Assembly: GCF_021130785.1 (NCBI RefSeq)
Contig: NW_025777580.1
Coordinates: forward strand, 153,487 to 217,486
Direction of reading: 5' to 3'
Length of the DNA: 64,000 bases
Source of the DNA: Homalodisca vitripennis
Lineage: Eukaryota; Arthropoda; Insecta; Hemiptera; Cicadellidae
In this document: positions 1 through 9,742 of the stretch, in pieces
Position numbering within the stretch: position 1 is the stretch's first letter
Layout: each line of letters opens with the position of its first letter
Made by a program: the position numbers and the translations under genes
The notes under the pieces: generated by a model
The model's database searches: none
What the model was told of the DNA's origin: nothing
Seen by the model: only the letters and a program-made list of their open reading frames with translations

Positions 1-1402
1 GGTAGGAAAAACTGACTCTTTCATCAAAAATTCCAGGGATTTCGTAGAGAAGTCAAAAATCCCTAAAGTTGACTGAAACTGACAAACTGGTAAGTTTTGA
101 TGTCGAAAGTCTATTTACAAATGTACCAGTTCCAGAAACTCTCGGAATTATTAAATCACGTCTCAAAGAAGACCAAACATTAAAGGATAGAACTAAACTT
201 CCCGTGCCAGTAATTATGGAACTGTTAGAACTATGCACTCAATGCAATTATTTTGAGTTAGAGGGTAAAATTTACCGTCAAGATGAGGGGATGGCAATGG
301 GTTCTCCACTGTCTCCTATTTTCGCCAATATCTTTATGGAGGAATTCGAGCGAAAAGCTTTGGCTTCAGCTCAGTTCAAACCGAAGATTTGGTGGAGGTA
401 TGTGGATGATACCTTTGTTATTTTTTCTCATGGAGACATTGAATTAAATAATTTTTTGAATCACATTAATAGTATTTCTCCTTCCATCCGCCTCACAATG
501 GAAGTGGAAGTCCAAAACAAGCTTCCCTTTTTGGATGTGTGTGTATTAAGAGATAGGGATGTCCTTAAGACAACTGTTTTTTCGAAAGATAACACACACA
601 GGAAAATATTTAAATTATCAATCCAACCATCAAAAATCTGTCAAAGAAGGAGTAGCCTACTCGTTGTTTGATAGAGCAAAGAGCTTGTGCTCAGATAAAG
701 ATGGACTAAAAGAAGAATTTAAGAAAATTGAATCGGATCTCAGAAGCAATGGATACCCTCAATTAGTAATTAATAAGTGCAAACGAACCAGAAGAATCAT
801 TCCTGAGTCAGAAAAACAGATTTGTGATAAATTTGCGTTTATGTCAATCCCTTATGTGCCGGGATTATCGGAGAAAATTAGAAGAGTAGGTAGAAAGTAC
901 AACATTAGAACCGCGTTTAAAACACACAACACTCTTAGACAAAGTCTCGTAAAAACAAAACCAAAAAATGGCACACAGGATTCCAAAAACTGTGTTTACA
1001 GTATAAAATGTAGCTGCAATAGGGAATACATAGGCGAGACAAAAAGACCACTAAACGTAAGGATAAAAGAACACAAAGAAAACACGAGAAAGGGTTTCAC
1101 AGAAAAGTCAAAAATTGCACACCATTGTTGGTCCGAAGACCATCATATGAATTGGGATGAAGCCCACATAATACATCGGGAACCACATTTCTTCAAAAGG
1201 AAATTAATTGAGGCAACATACATTAAATTGGCAGACCAACCAATCAGTCAACCATCAGTCGAGATTAGGCCGCTTTGGGTTGCCAATTCTAAAAAATGAA
1301 CTAAAGAGAAAACCAAAAGTATCAAACGGATCGGATATTTGTAATAAACCAATGCGGAGTCACAATATGGTTTTAAGAAGTTCATCTCGCATGAACCAAT
1401 AA
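1..1402 (+). pseudogene. PLE reverse transcriptase / GIY-YIG endonuclease, 5'-missing and frameshifted
   Basis: Encodes the C-terminal half of a PLE polyprotein that would copy element RNA into DNA and nick the target. Visible RT motifs are SFDVESLFTN (catalytic Asp), QDEGMAMGSPLSPIFAN and the active site WWRYVDD followed by LPFLDV. The endonuclease contains VYSIKCSCNREYIG, an Arg-rich stretch RPLNVRIKEHK and a late acidic residue in KLIEATYI, as expected for GIY-YIG enzymes. The reading frame is open at 69-671, then shifts into 559-1299 at a run of six T near 577-582. The downstream unit has five T there and stays in frame. A second shift at a GGG near 1279 ends the protein about 35 residues early compared with the downstream unit. 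Both breaks are homopolymer length differences and may be assembly errors. Confidence 0.9.
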
Positions 1403-1720
1403 TAACGAAAGGGCCCATTCCTGTTCCCCTTCCCTTGTATGTCCGCCATCTTGTTTTAGCCAGCCGTCACGATTGCCATTGGCTAGTCCCTCTGGTCAGT
1501 CGTAGGTGGTCAGTAGACGAGTGAAGACGCATTGTGACCTGTATTCCGTAGTTTACTTTTAATGATTAGTGTTTTGTATAGTTTTGTATTAAGTGCATGT
1601 CTTTAGTGTTAGTGAAGTTGACAACAACATGTAGGTTGTGATTCCTGACTTAGGCGTGCCACAACGCTTTAGTAAGATTTGTTTATTTTAACTTAGTTTG
1701 TAATTATGTATTAGGTTAGT

Positions 1721-1775
1721 TCTTTACCTGAAGAAGAGATCAGATTGCAGATCTCGAAACGTAGTGTTACTGTTT
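1721..1775 (+). ncRNA. Hammerhead-ribozyme-like motif in PLE 3' region
   Basis: CTGAAGA at 1728-1734 fits the hammerhead core CUGANGA. It is followed by GAGATC (1736-1741) that can pair with GATCTC (1750-1755), then GAAAC at 1756-1760. A very short stem III is possible (AC with GT, then U). One extra A sits between the core and stem II, and I could not find a convincing long stem I, so activity is uncertain. Hammerhead motifs with minimal stem III have been described in PLE pseudo-LTRs, which matches this location. The same motif recurs at 4651-4705 and, inverted, in the PLE fragments near 36.8 and 58.7 kb. Confidence 0.55.
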
Positions 1776-1792
1776 TCTTGTTTCACTGAACG

Positions 1793-4331
1793 ATGGCAAA
1801 TGTCCGGAAAAATCCTGTTTCCTTCACAATCCTTCCATCGTCAAAAATAACCTTTAAACAAAAAATTGATTCTCGGTACGGACCCGGAACCAGTAAACAA
1901 ATCAAAGACCTTGAGAGCTTGCATCTTAAATTAACTAAACACATTAATCATTTAACTTTCTTGCATAAATGTAAGGTTGAAGACCTTATGCCTATAGGGT
2001 TAACTCTAAAAACTCCTTTTCATAGTAGGAAAGCCAGTAAAATTGTGTCTTCTTTCTGCTTCTAAATCTTTACTTAAAGAAAGAATTGCATATCATCATC
2101 GTGAAAGATACCTCCTCCAAAATAGTATTGAGTGTAAAAAAACTGAATTAAAAACACTGATCGGTACAGAATTCAACAACATTCTCGAAAGCATCCAAAA
2201 TAGATGTATAAAAGTTTCTGAAACAGATAAGAAAAAGAAAATCTCCAAACTGGAAAAAATTAGGCCTAAAAAATGTAATTTGCCTAAGGATGGCAACGTG
2301 AATACGGATGCAAATAATAAAAATGTAATCAACCTCTCTTCAAAAATCCTGAATGAAGCGGAAATATCAGTCTTATCCAAGGGTTTAAACTTTTCTGTGG
2401 CACAAAAATCGGTAAAGGCACTGGATTTCGTAACTGGAATCGAGTCGGCTGTTTCACAGTTACCTGAGGAACAGGGTGACCGGTTTCGTTGTGAGGCCAG
2501 TCTTTTACTCAGAAAAATTCCTCCCACAAAAACCAATTTGACAATAGAGGAGAAAAAGGCCAGGTCGATCCTTGGGAAAGACGACACGGTCAAAATCTTA
2601 CCTGCCGACAAAGGCAACGCTACTGTGGTACTTGACTCGGTAGCGTATAAAGAAAAGATTGCGGAAACTTTAAATACTGGCAAATATACAGTTTTAAATA
2701 AAGACCCGACTGATTCATTTGAACGCAAAGTAGCAAACACCTTAAGAAAACATAAAGAATTTTTTTCAGATAAATTTAGATCTAAATTAACTCCTCACCA
2801 CTCAAAAATCCCCCATATGTATGGCCTGCCCAAAATCCACAAACCTACCATCCCTCTTCGGCCCATCATTAGTTCTCGTGATTCACCTTGCAGGGAATTG
2901 TCTAAAGTCCTCTTGGACATCTTAACGCCATTGGTAGGAAAAACTGACTCTTTCATCAAAAATTCCAGGGATTTCGTAGAGAAGTCAAAATCCCTAAAGT
3001 TGACTGAAACTGACAAACTGGTAAGTTTTGATGTCGAAAGTCTATTTACAAATGTACCAGTTCCAGAAACTCTCGGAATTATTAAATCACGTCTCAAAGA
3101 AGACCAAACATTAAAGGATAGAACTAAACTTCCCGTGCCAGTAATTATGGAACTGTTAGAACTATGCACTCAATGCAATTATTTGAGTTAGAGGGTAAAA
3201 TTTACCGTCAAGATGAGGGGATGGCAATGGGTTCTCCACTGTCTCCTATTTTCGCCAATATCTTTATGGAGGAATTCGAGCGAAAAGCTTTGGCTTCAGC
3301 TCAGTTCAAACCGAAGATTTGGTGGAGGTATGTGGATGATACCTTTGTTATTTTTTCTCATGGAGACATTGAATTAAATAATTTTTTGAATCACATTAAT
3401 AGTATTTCTCCTTCCATCCGCCTCACAATGGAAGTGGAAGTCCAAAACAAGCTTCCCTTTTTGGATGTGTGTGTATTAAGAGATAGGGATGTCCTTAAGA
3501 CAACTGTTTTTCGAAAGATAACACACACAGGAAAATATTTAAATTATCAATCCAACCATCAAAAATCTGTCAAAGAAGGAGTAGCCTACTCGTTGTTTGA
3601 TAGAGCAAAGAGCTTGTGCTCAGATAAAGATGGACTAAAAGAAGAATTTAAGAAAATTGAATCGGATCTCAGAAGCAATGGATACCCTCAATTAGTAATT
3701 AATAAGTGCAAACGAACCAGAAGAATCATTCCTGAGTCAGAAAAACAGATTTGTGATAAATTTGCGTTTATGTCAATCCCTTATGTGCCGGGATTATCGG
3801 AGAAAATTAGAAGAGTAGGTAGAAAGTACAACATTAGAACCGCGTTTAAAACACACAACACTCTTAGACAAAGTCTCGTAAAAACAAAACCAAAAAATGG
3901 CACACAGGATTCCAAAAACTGTGTTTTACAGTATAAAATGTAGCTGCAATAGGGAATACATAGGCGAGACAAAAAGACCACTAAACGTAAGGATAAAAGA
4001 ACACAAAGAAAACACGAGAAAGGGTTTCACAGAAAAGTCAAAAATTGCACACCATTGTTGGTCCGAAGACCATCATATGAATTGGGATGAAGCCCACATA
4101 ATACATCGGGAACCACATTTCTTCAAAAGGAAATTAATTGAGGCAACATACATTAAATTGGCAGACCAACCAATCAGTCAACCATCAGTCGAGATTAGGC
4201 CGCTTTGGTTGCCAATTCTAAAAAATGAACTAAAGAGAAAACCAAAAGTATCAAACGGATCGGATATTTGTAATAAACCAATGCGGAGTCACAATATGGT
4301 TTTAAGAAGTTCATCTCGCATGAACCAATAA
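1793..4331 (+). pseudogene. PLE polyprotein (N-terminal domain, RT, GIY-YIG endonuclease), frameshifted
   Basis: About 840 codons spread over four open segments: 1793-2065, 2043-3191, 3164-3943 and 3897-4331. The first ~280 codons are a Lys-rich N-terminal region. RT follows with PADKGNATVVLDS, PHMYGLPKIHKP, LRPIISS, SFDVESLFTN, EGMAMGSPLSPIFAN and YVDD. The C-terminus is a GIY-YIG nuclease (CSCNREYIGETKRP, IKEHK, KRKLIEATYI) ending in a basic tail. Frame changes fall near 2035-2045 (next to an AAAA run), near 3182 (TTT where the upstream unit has TTTT) and near 3925 (TTTT where the upstream unit has TTT). At the last two sites the other unit has the in-frame length, so each break is private to one copy. 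The start at 1793 is chosen because it is the first ATG after the repeat junction; an earlier start is not excluded. Confidence 0.9.
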
Positions 4332-4650
4332 TAACGAAAGGGCCCATTCCTGTTCCCCTTCCCTTGTATGTCCGCCATCTTGTTTTAGCCAGCCGTCACG
4401 ATTGCCATTGGCTAGTCCCTCTGGTCAGTCGTAGGTGGTCAGTAGACGAGTGAAGACGCATTGTGACCTGTATTCCGTAGTTTACTTTTAATGATTAGTG
4501 TTTTGTATAGTTTTTGTATTAAGTGCATGTCTTTAGTGTTAGTGAAGTTGACAACAACATGTAGGTTGTGATTCCTGACTTAGGCGTGCCACAACGCTTT
4601 AGTAAGATTTGTTTATTTTAACTTAGTTTGTAATTATGTATTAGGTTAGT

Positions 4651-4705
4651 TCTTTACCTGAAGAAGAGATCAGATTGCAGATCTCGAAACGTAGTGTTAC
4701 TGTTT
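4651..4705 (+). ncRNA. Hammerhead-ribozyme-like motif in second PLE unit
   Basis: Identical to the motif at 1721-1775: core CTGAAGA at 4658-4664, stem II GAGATC/GATCTC and GAAAC at 4686-4690. The limits stated there apply: an extra A before stem II and no clear stem I. Confidence 0.55.
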
Positions 4706-4829
4706 TCTTGTTTCACTGAACGATGGCAAATGTCCCGGAAAAATCCTGTTTCCTTCACAATCCTTCCATCGTCAAAAATAACCTTTAAACAAAGAACTTA
4801 CTCTATGCTTTCAAGACTATAATTGATTA

Positions 4830-5115
4830 AACGTATGGCTGTGTTGTAATATTATAATGTTTACATAGAACAATTGGTGAAAATTTAACTTTGCAATCTG
4901 CTTTAGACTACTGATCAAGCACTTTATAATAACGTAAATCTAAATGTAAACAAATGATTCTGCCTCTTTAGTGAACTTCACCTGAAAATATTCACAACTG
5001 TTAAATATCAGTTCACTTTGTATTAAGTGTCGTAGCGCAGTCTATCGTATCCAATATAAAACACCCCAACATCAACAACAATTTATAATTAAAAATTTAA
5101 TTAAATTTGACCAAA
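4830..5115. repeat. Direct repeat R1 (~290 bp), first copy
   Basis: Begins TATGGCTGTGTTGTAATATT and ends in an A/T-rich stretch with AATTTAATTAAA. It is clearly related to 5830-6140, including an interior block with CACTTTGTATTA...GTGTCG and CATCAACAACAATTTAT. It carries no coding capacity. It starts about 35 bases after the end of the PLE. The ~700 bp between the copies holds a further internal duplication (5419-5466 and 5580-5622, both containing a GATTTGTNTGCTACTTA block). It could be two copies of a dispersed repeat or the direct ends of a small element. Confidence 0.75.
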
Positions 5116-5829
5116 TAAATAACTATAATGAAATTCAGTAGTTTGGATAGGCTATTCAGAAATATCAATAATTCGATTGTGATGGTGGCTGCTTATTATA
5201 CTTCAGCCCTATCGGAAAACCATCTAATTTGTTTATGTACACTCCTGAAGGATTAACAAAAAATATTGTACATTAAATAGCATTACGATAAATTAAGTTG
5301 TAAATTAAAAAATATACTTGTTATAAAATTAGTAATTTAAAATTACAGTATGATATCGGAACTGGCCGACAGAATTTAATTTAAAACCAATTCCTACACT
5401 ATTAACAATAAGTAGTTATTAACACATGTGATTTGTTTGCTACTTAATTTGAACTTATGTGACCAATTCTGACTGCAGATTAAAAAATGTAAATTGCAAC
5501 AAATTATTTTAAATCCAATTAGTTTAAAAACATGATTATCTAAACTGTTAACAATATTTCACACATAGAAACACAACCTTTTGATTTGTATGCTACTTAG
5601 GTTATTTGAGGAATGCGACCAATATACTCACTTCAATAAATTTGCACAATGAGTTCACTATATAAATAATAAATAACTATAGTTTTTTTATGCTCTTCAA
5701 ACATCTTCAATCTCTATTAATGTATTATAACAATTAGCACTCACACAATAATTACAGAATGTTACAAAACAACACACAAATTTGATAGCAGCACAAACTG
5801 TCGGGAAAACCTGGAATTAAAATAGAAAA

Positions 5830-6140
5830 ACATTATGGCTGTGTTGTAATATTATAATGTTTCCGTAGAACAATTGGTGAAACTTCATCCTTGCAATCTG
5901 CATTACACTACTGATCAAGCACTTTACAAATTTAAAAATATGAACTTTTCAAAATTTTGAATGTGAACAAATGTTTCTGCCTCTTTGATGAACTTCAGCT
6001 GAAAATATTCACAGCTGTTAAGTATCAGTTCACTTTGTATTACGTGTCGTTCGTAGCGCAGTCTGGCGGATCCAATTTAAAACACTCCCACATCAACAAC
6101 AATTTATTATTAAAAAATTAATTAAATTAACTATTTAAAT
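5830..6140. repeat. Direct repeat R1, second copy
   Basis: Same order of blocks as 4830-5115 with scattered substitutions and a few indels (for example TCGTTCGTAGCGCAGTCT against TCGTAGCGCAGTCT). It runs directly into the LINE-like tail at 6142, which the first copy lacks, so the two copies do not share their right flank. Confidence 0.75.
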
Positions 6141-6141
6141 T

Positions 6142-6274
6142 GGACCGAATTGTGAATCTAAACCATTCTCGGATCCACCTGAAGACACACAAAAAGTTTC
6201 ATTAAAATCGGTCCACCCGCTTAGGAGGAGTTCAGCCTCATACACACGCACACAAGAAATATATATATATAAAG

Positions 6275-6306
<32 letters not shown>

Positions 6307-6313
6307 TATAAAA
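6142..6313 (+). repeat. LINE/SINE-like 3' tail ending in (TA)n
   Basis: A stretch with TTTCATTAAAATCGGTCCAC and a following CATACACACGCACAC, then a run of TA dinucleotides from about 6257. Sequences of the form 'AAAATCGGTYCA...CATACACACGCACAC' followed by a simple repeat are common at the 3' ends of RTE-type LINEs and their non-autonomous partners in arthropods. No RT is attached, so the assignment rests on resemblance only. Confidence 0.4.
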
Positions 6314-6315
6314 TA

Positions 6316-6413
6316 TGTGGTGTAATGGTATTACATTCACCCGGCAAGTGAGAGATCCGGGTTCGACTCCCGGCGGAGCAAGTACTTTTTGTGATCCAAT
6401 GTTTATTGAAATT
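6316..6413 (+). repeat. tRNA-derived SINE, copy 1 (5' acceptor strand missing)
   Basis: Contains an A box (TGGTGTAATGG) and B box (GGTTCGACTCC) of a pol III promoter, an anticodon-like arm TTCAC-CCGGCAA-GTGAG and a 3' acceptor strand GCGGAGCA. The 5' acceptor strand is replaced by unrelated A/T sequence. After the tRNA part it continues with AAGTACTTTTTGTGATCCAA and TTATTGAAATTA. That block also follows the second copy at 6564, so the unit is a SINE with a tRNA head, not a tRNA gene. Confidence 0.7.
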
Positions 6414-6563
6414 AAATAAGGCTATTGCCATTTATACAATTTAATGTAAATAAAAGTCGTTTGACAGGTATTTGGTCTTCCGATCATATGTTAGTTTGCT
6501 TATTGAAACACATATGTGACAGATACGGCTAAATACAAATTAATTGAATCGGAAAAAGTAAGC

Positions 6564-6667
6564 GCTCTGTGGTGTAATGGTAGCACATTCACCCGGCAAG
6601 TGAGAGATCGGGGTTCGACTCCCCGGCGGAGCAAGTACTTTTTTTGAATCAATGTTAATTGAAATTA
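6564..6667 (+). repeat. tRNA-derived SINE, copy 2 (cloverleaf-capable head)
   Basis: GCTCTGT at 6564-6570 pairs with GCGGAGC at 6626-6632, giving a 7-bp acceptor stem with two G-T pairs. D-arm, anticodon arm and T-arm (CGGGG TTCGACT CCCCG) can all form. The anticodon would be GGC (Ala), but position 33 is C instead of the near-universal U. The unit is also followed by the same non-tRNA tail as copy 1. I therefore call it a SINE head. A decayed tRNA gene is the alternative. Confidence 0.7.
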
Positions 6668-9600
6668 TATATATATATATAAAACATAAATAAAGTTAAA
6701 AATTTCTTACAGCATAAGTTTAAAATGACAATTAACAAAGTATTTAAATAAAATATAACACATATTAATCCATTAACGATTTTAAAATAGGTAATGCAAA
6801 GAAAGTTGTTGTAAACAGACACGATGAATAATAATTTACGGTATTTAATAGATTCTGAGTAAAAATAATAGACAATAAATAGTTAGGATATTAAATTTAC
6901 ACACAAAAAAACAGAAAATAAGGTATTATGGTTGCCTCCAACTGTACACCCATATGAACACGCACGCAGGCACGCGTTTTATAGCGGTTGCTAAAGTAGA
7001 TTTCAAACTTAACTAATATATTTTATCCAATGAGTTTCAAATAAAATAATTAAACAATTTTTTTATAAAAGTAACCTCCGGTTTGTAAAATAATTGCTAA
7101 GAATCTACGAGTTTAACAATTAAGGGTCTGTTCCTTAAAAATTTAAGTTTTTTTAGGTTTCTTCAAATAAAAGTATTTATATTAATTTTATTGTTCACTA
7201 CGTACAAATGCATCGAGAATGAATAGAGAATGGTAGTCGTTTATATGAAATTGGATTAAATCCACATTTAAATGGGGTTGATTTCTGATATTCAATAATT
7301 CTTTTTTTACCAATTATGATGATGAATATTATAAGAATTAGTATTAGTGCTTATTAGTAGTGAAAACAAAAATGAGTTAAACTTATTATTCATTTTATTA
7401 CTAAACCTCAAGATACGTTTTTTGGTAATCCAACGATGTTACAGCTAACGTTTAAGAATATTAAAATAGAAAGAGATTATTTAGAATAATATCTACCTAA
7501 TTTTCTATTTAAAGCAATATTTATATTTCGGCGTAACCAAAAGAAATGGGTACGTTGACGACAGCAATTTTAAAATAGGTGACGTTAAAGATAAAAATGT
7601 CATGCAGTGATTCACTTAAATTTCTTCAGTGAAGAATTTAATAATCCTTGAACGTTAGTTAATTATATTTCTCTAAATATCCTATATTAGCATATTGATT
7701 TGATTTGTAAGGAGTATAAACAAATAAAGTTACTATATGTATTTAATTACACCTCATAACATAATAGAATGTTCTACATAGTACAATAAACTAAATTTAC
7801 ATACATTATTTGTAGCATTTTTTCCAGGCTACTAAGTTTAATTACATAAAAAGTAGTCAAAGAAACATCGCTTTGAATATATTAAACAAACAATACCTCT
7901 TATGTATGAAACTTTAGAAGCTAAAAGCTATCTATTATGATTGGTCAAAAACATTATTCTAAATCCATAATTATAAATAGTATTTGAAACACAACTATAC
8001 ACTCAACGAGCAGAAACCCATTTCTCGCATGTTTTACTTAGATTCAGGGACTATAAGACTGAAATTTAAATTTTAAATTTGTTTGCTTGGTGTGTATGTT
8101 AAATGTCCTTAACTTCTTTTAGATCATACTAAATCATCCGCTTGCAGATATTTAAATAATGTGGAAGTAGAAACCCTACAACGAACTAAAGCCGTTTCGC
8201 AGTAACTATGTTAAATGTTACAACAAACATTCGGTTAGTTAGTTTAAAGCCTACGATTGTTTTACCTAAGTCTACCGCTAAACGTTTAACAATATTTAAC
8301 AAGCCTGCGGAGTAGTCTAGGATGGATAGGTGCATTAAATAAGAGAAGTACGTGCTACCGATGAAGACTTATTTGGGATGGATAACATTAAAAGTGGCAA
8401 ATGTCTAGACAAATGTGGTCCGACTTATAGGCTTGAGAATGTACATGATGCTTTGTTTCTTTAGAAGAAACATTGCGTTGGAAATTGTACTCGTCAACCA
8501 ATGCGAATTGGCTGAGCGTTTGTGAATATTTCTACGTTAGTCAAATACTTAACTTGTAATGTAGACACAAACCTGTTTGACAATTTTCAAGTAGCCTCAG
8601 CCTAAAGTAGCTTAATCCTTCCATATAGTAAATCAAAATTTATGAAGACCAAGTTTAATAATTTCATCTTGTATAAACAATAGTTATAGGTTATTTTATT
8701 ATCAATTACGAATATCCATATGTACTATGACAGGCTCAATGTTTGATTCATAAACAGTTCGTTATGTAATATAAAATCGTTTATCATTTCGGATCGTACC
8801 AAAAGGATATTTTTATCTATTATCATTCATTTATTTGATAATATTGCAATGATACTTTCCTTGCTGTGATCCAATATTGGTTTTGAAATACTTGGCCATT
8901 TGAAATTATACCAATAACTGCTGTGGTGTTCACAATGTTACATGATATTGGAAACAAACTATTCATATTTATGGTATTGGCATTAGTTTTCTGATAACTA
9001 TTGGGAAGCCGATATGTTATTATACTTTCATTCATGTTGAATATTAAAATCTTAATTGCTAATAATCGAGATGAACAACTCGTGTGTTCGGCAATGAAAA
9101 CTGTGTATTACTCTTGACATTAGCAACATTATAACATAATGTTTAATATTTCAATATAAATTTTATTTGTTTCAACATTGCACAAAGTACTTTTATTACA
9201 TAATATTTGAATAAGCTCATACAACACTATCTAATATGACTTTCTAAACTTAAGTATCATCACTAAATCATTGGTTAAAAACTTTTAAACTTATAAACGA
9301 GTAGTCTATACTTTTAATTTTTTACTTTTGCAGTATCAAATTTATCAGTAATTTATTAATAATACTAGTTTGGTAGAAAACGAATGTAACCACTAGACAA
9401 TATTGGTTAGTAAATACACTTGAATATTGTTCTAATGATCTAGTTTTCGATAGTAATACTGATTTGGTGTAATTTAAAAAATTATATGTCTTTAGCTGTT
9501 GCATCTGGATATTCAGTGCAAACTCTCTAAATTGTTGACAACGTGTTACTATATAATTTAAATATACTTACAACAGAATACTCGTACAATTATTTATTAT

Positions 9601-9742
9601 CGTACAAATACAATTCTTTTCTTTATTTTATAATAATTTGTTCTTATATTTCTTGTATTATTATTTTGATGTATTAATAATTACCTTAAACTGGTGTTTT
9701 TTATTGAAACTGCTCTAATAATGTGTTACTAACCTTAGCTCT
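6668..9742. other. AT-rich intergenic stretch without recognisable genes
   Basis: About 3 kb with short ORFs only. I see no conserved motif, terminal inverted repeat or satellite in it. A minus-strand ORF at 8823-9035 resembles nothing I know. Confidence 0.5.

Larger units (their letters stand above)
1..1792 (+). mobile_element. Penelope-like element, upstream unit, cut by window start
   Basis: This is the 3' part of a Penelope-like retroelement. Bases 1-1863 are repeated at 2933-4793, so the window opens inside the reverse transcriptase gene of a unit about 2.93 kb long. It carries the distal RT, the GIY-YIG endonuclease, a ~390 bp 3' untranslated region and a hammerhead-like motif. It then runs without a gap into the start of the next unit at about 1793. 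Head-to-tail partial dimers of this kind (pseudo-LTRs) are known for PLEs. Whether more units lie upstream cannot be seen. Confidence 0.93.
1793..4793 (+). mobile_element. Penelope-like element, complete downstream unit plus pseudo-LTR end
   Basis: A full unit of the PLE follows the upstream one directly. The ORF start (ATGGCAAATG at 1793) reappears at about 4723, after the 3' untranslated region. Similarity to 1793-1863 then stops at about 4793, giving a terminal repeat of the first ~70 bases. The unit length is about 2.93 kb. The sequence after 4793 is unrelated AT-rich flank. The arrangement (partial unit, full unit, short repeat of the start) is the tandem organisation typical of Penelope elements. 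Confidence 0.92.

Noticed and set aside
2096..2740. Long minus-strand ORF (214 codons) opposite the PLE N-terminal region
   Set aside because: Shadow of the real plus-strand PLE frame; no motif, and the opposite strand carries conserved RT sequence.
6564..6633. Functional Ala tRNA gene
   Set aside because: C at position 33, two G-T pairs in the acceptor, and a shared non-tRNA tail in a second copy favour a SINE.
8823..9035. Minus-strand ORF sharing CAGTTATTGG and a TAVIGI peptide with 54252-54461
   Set aside because: Similarity covers only about 14 identical bases with weak surroundings; no recognisable domain. Possibly a shared old repeat but not supportable.
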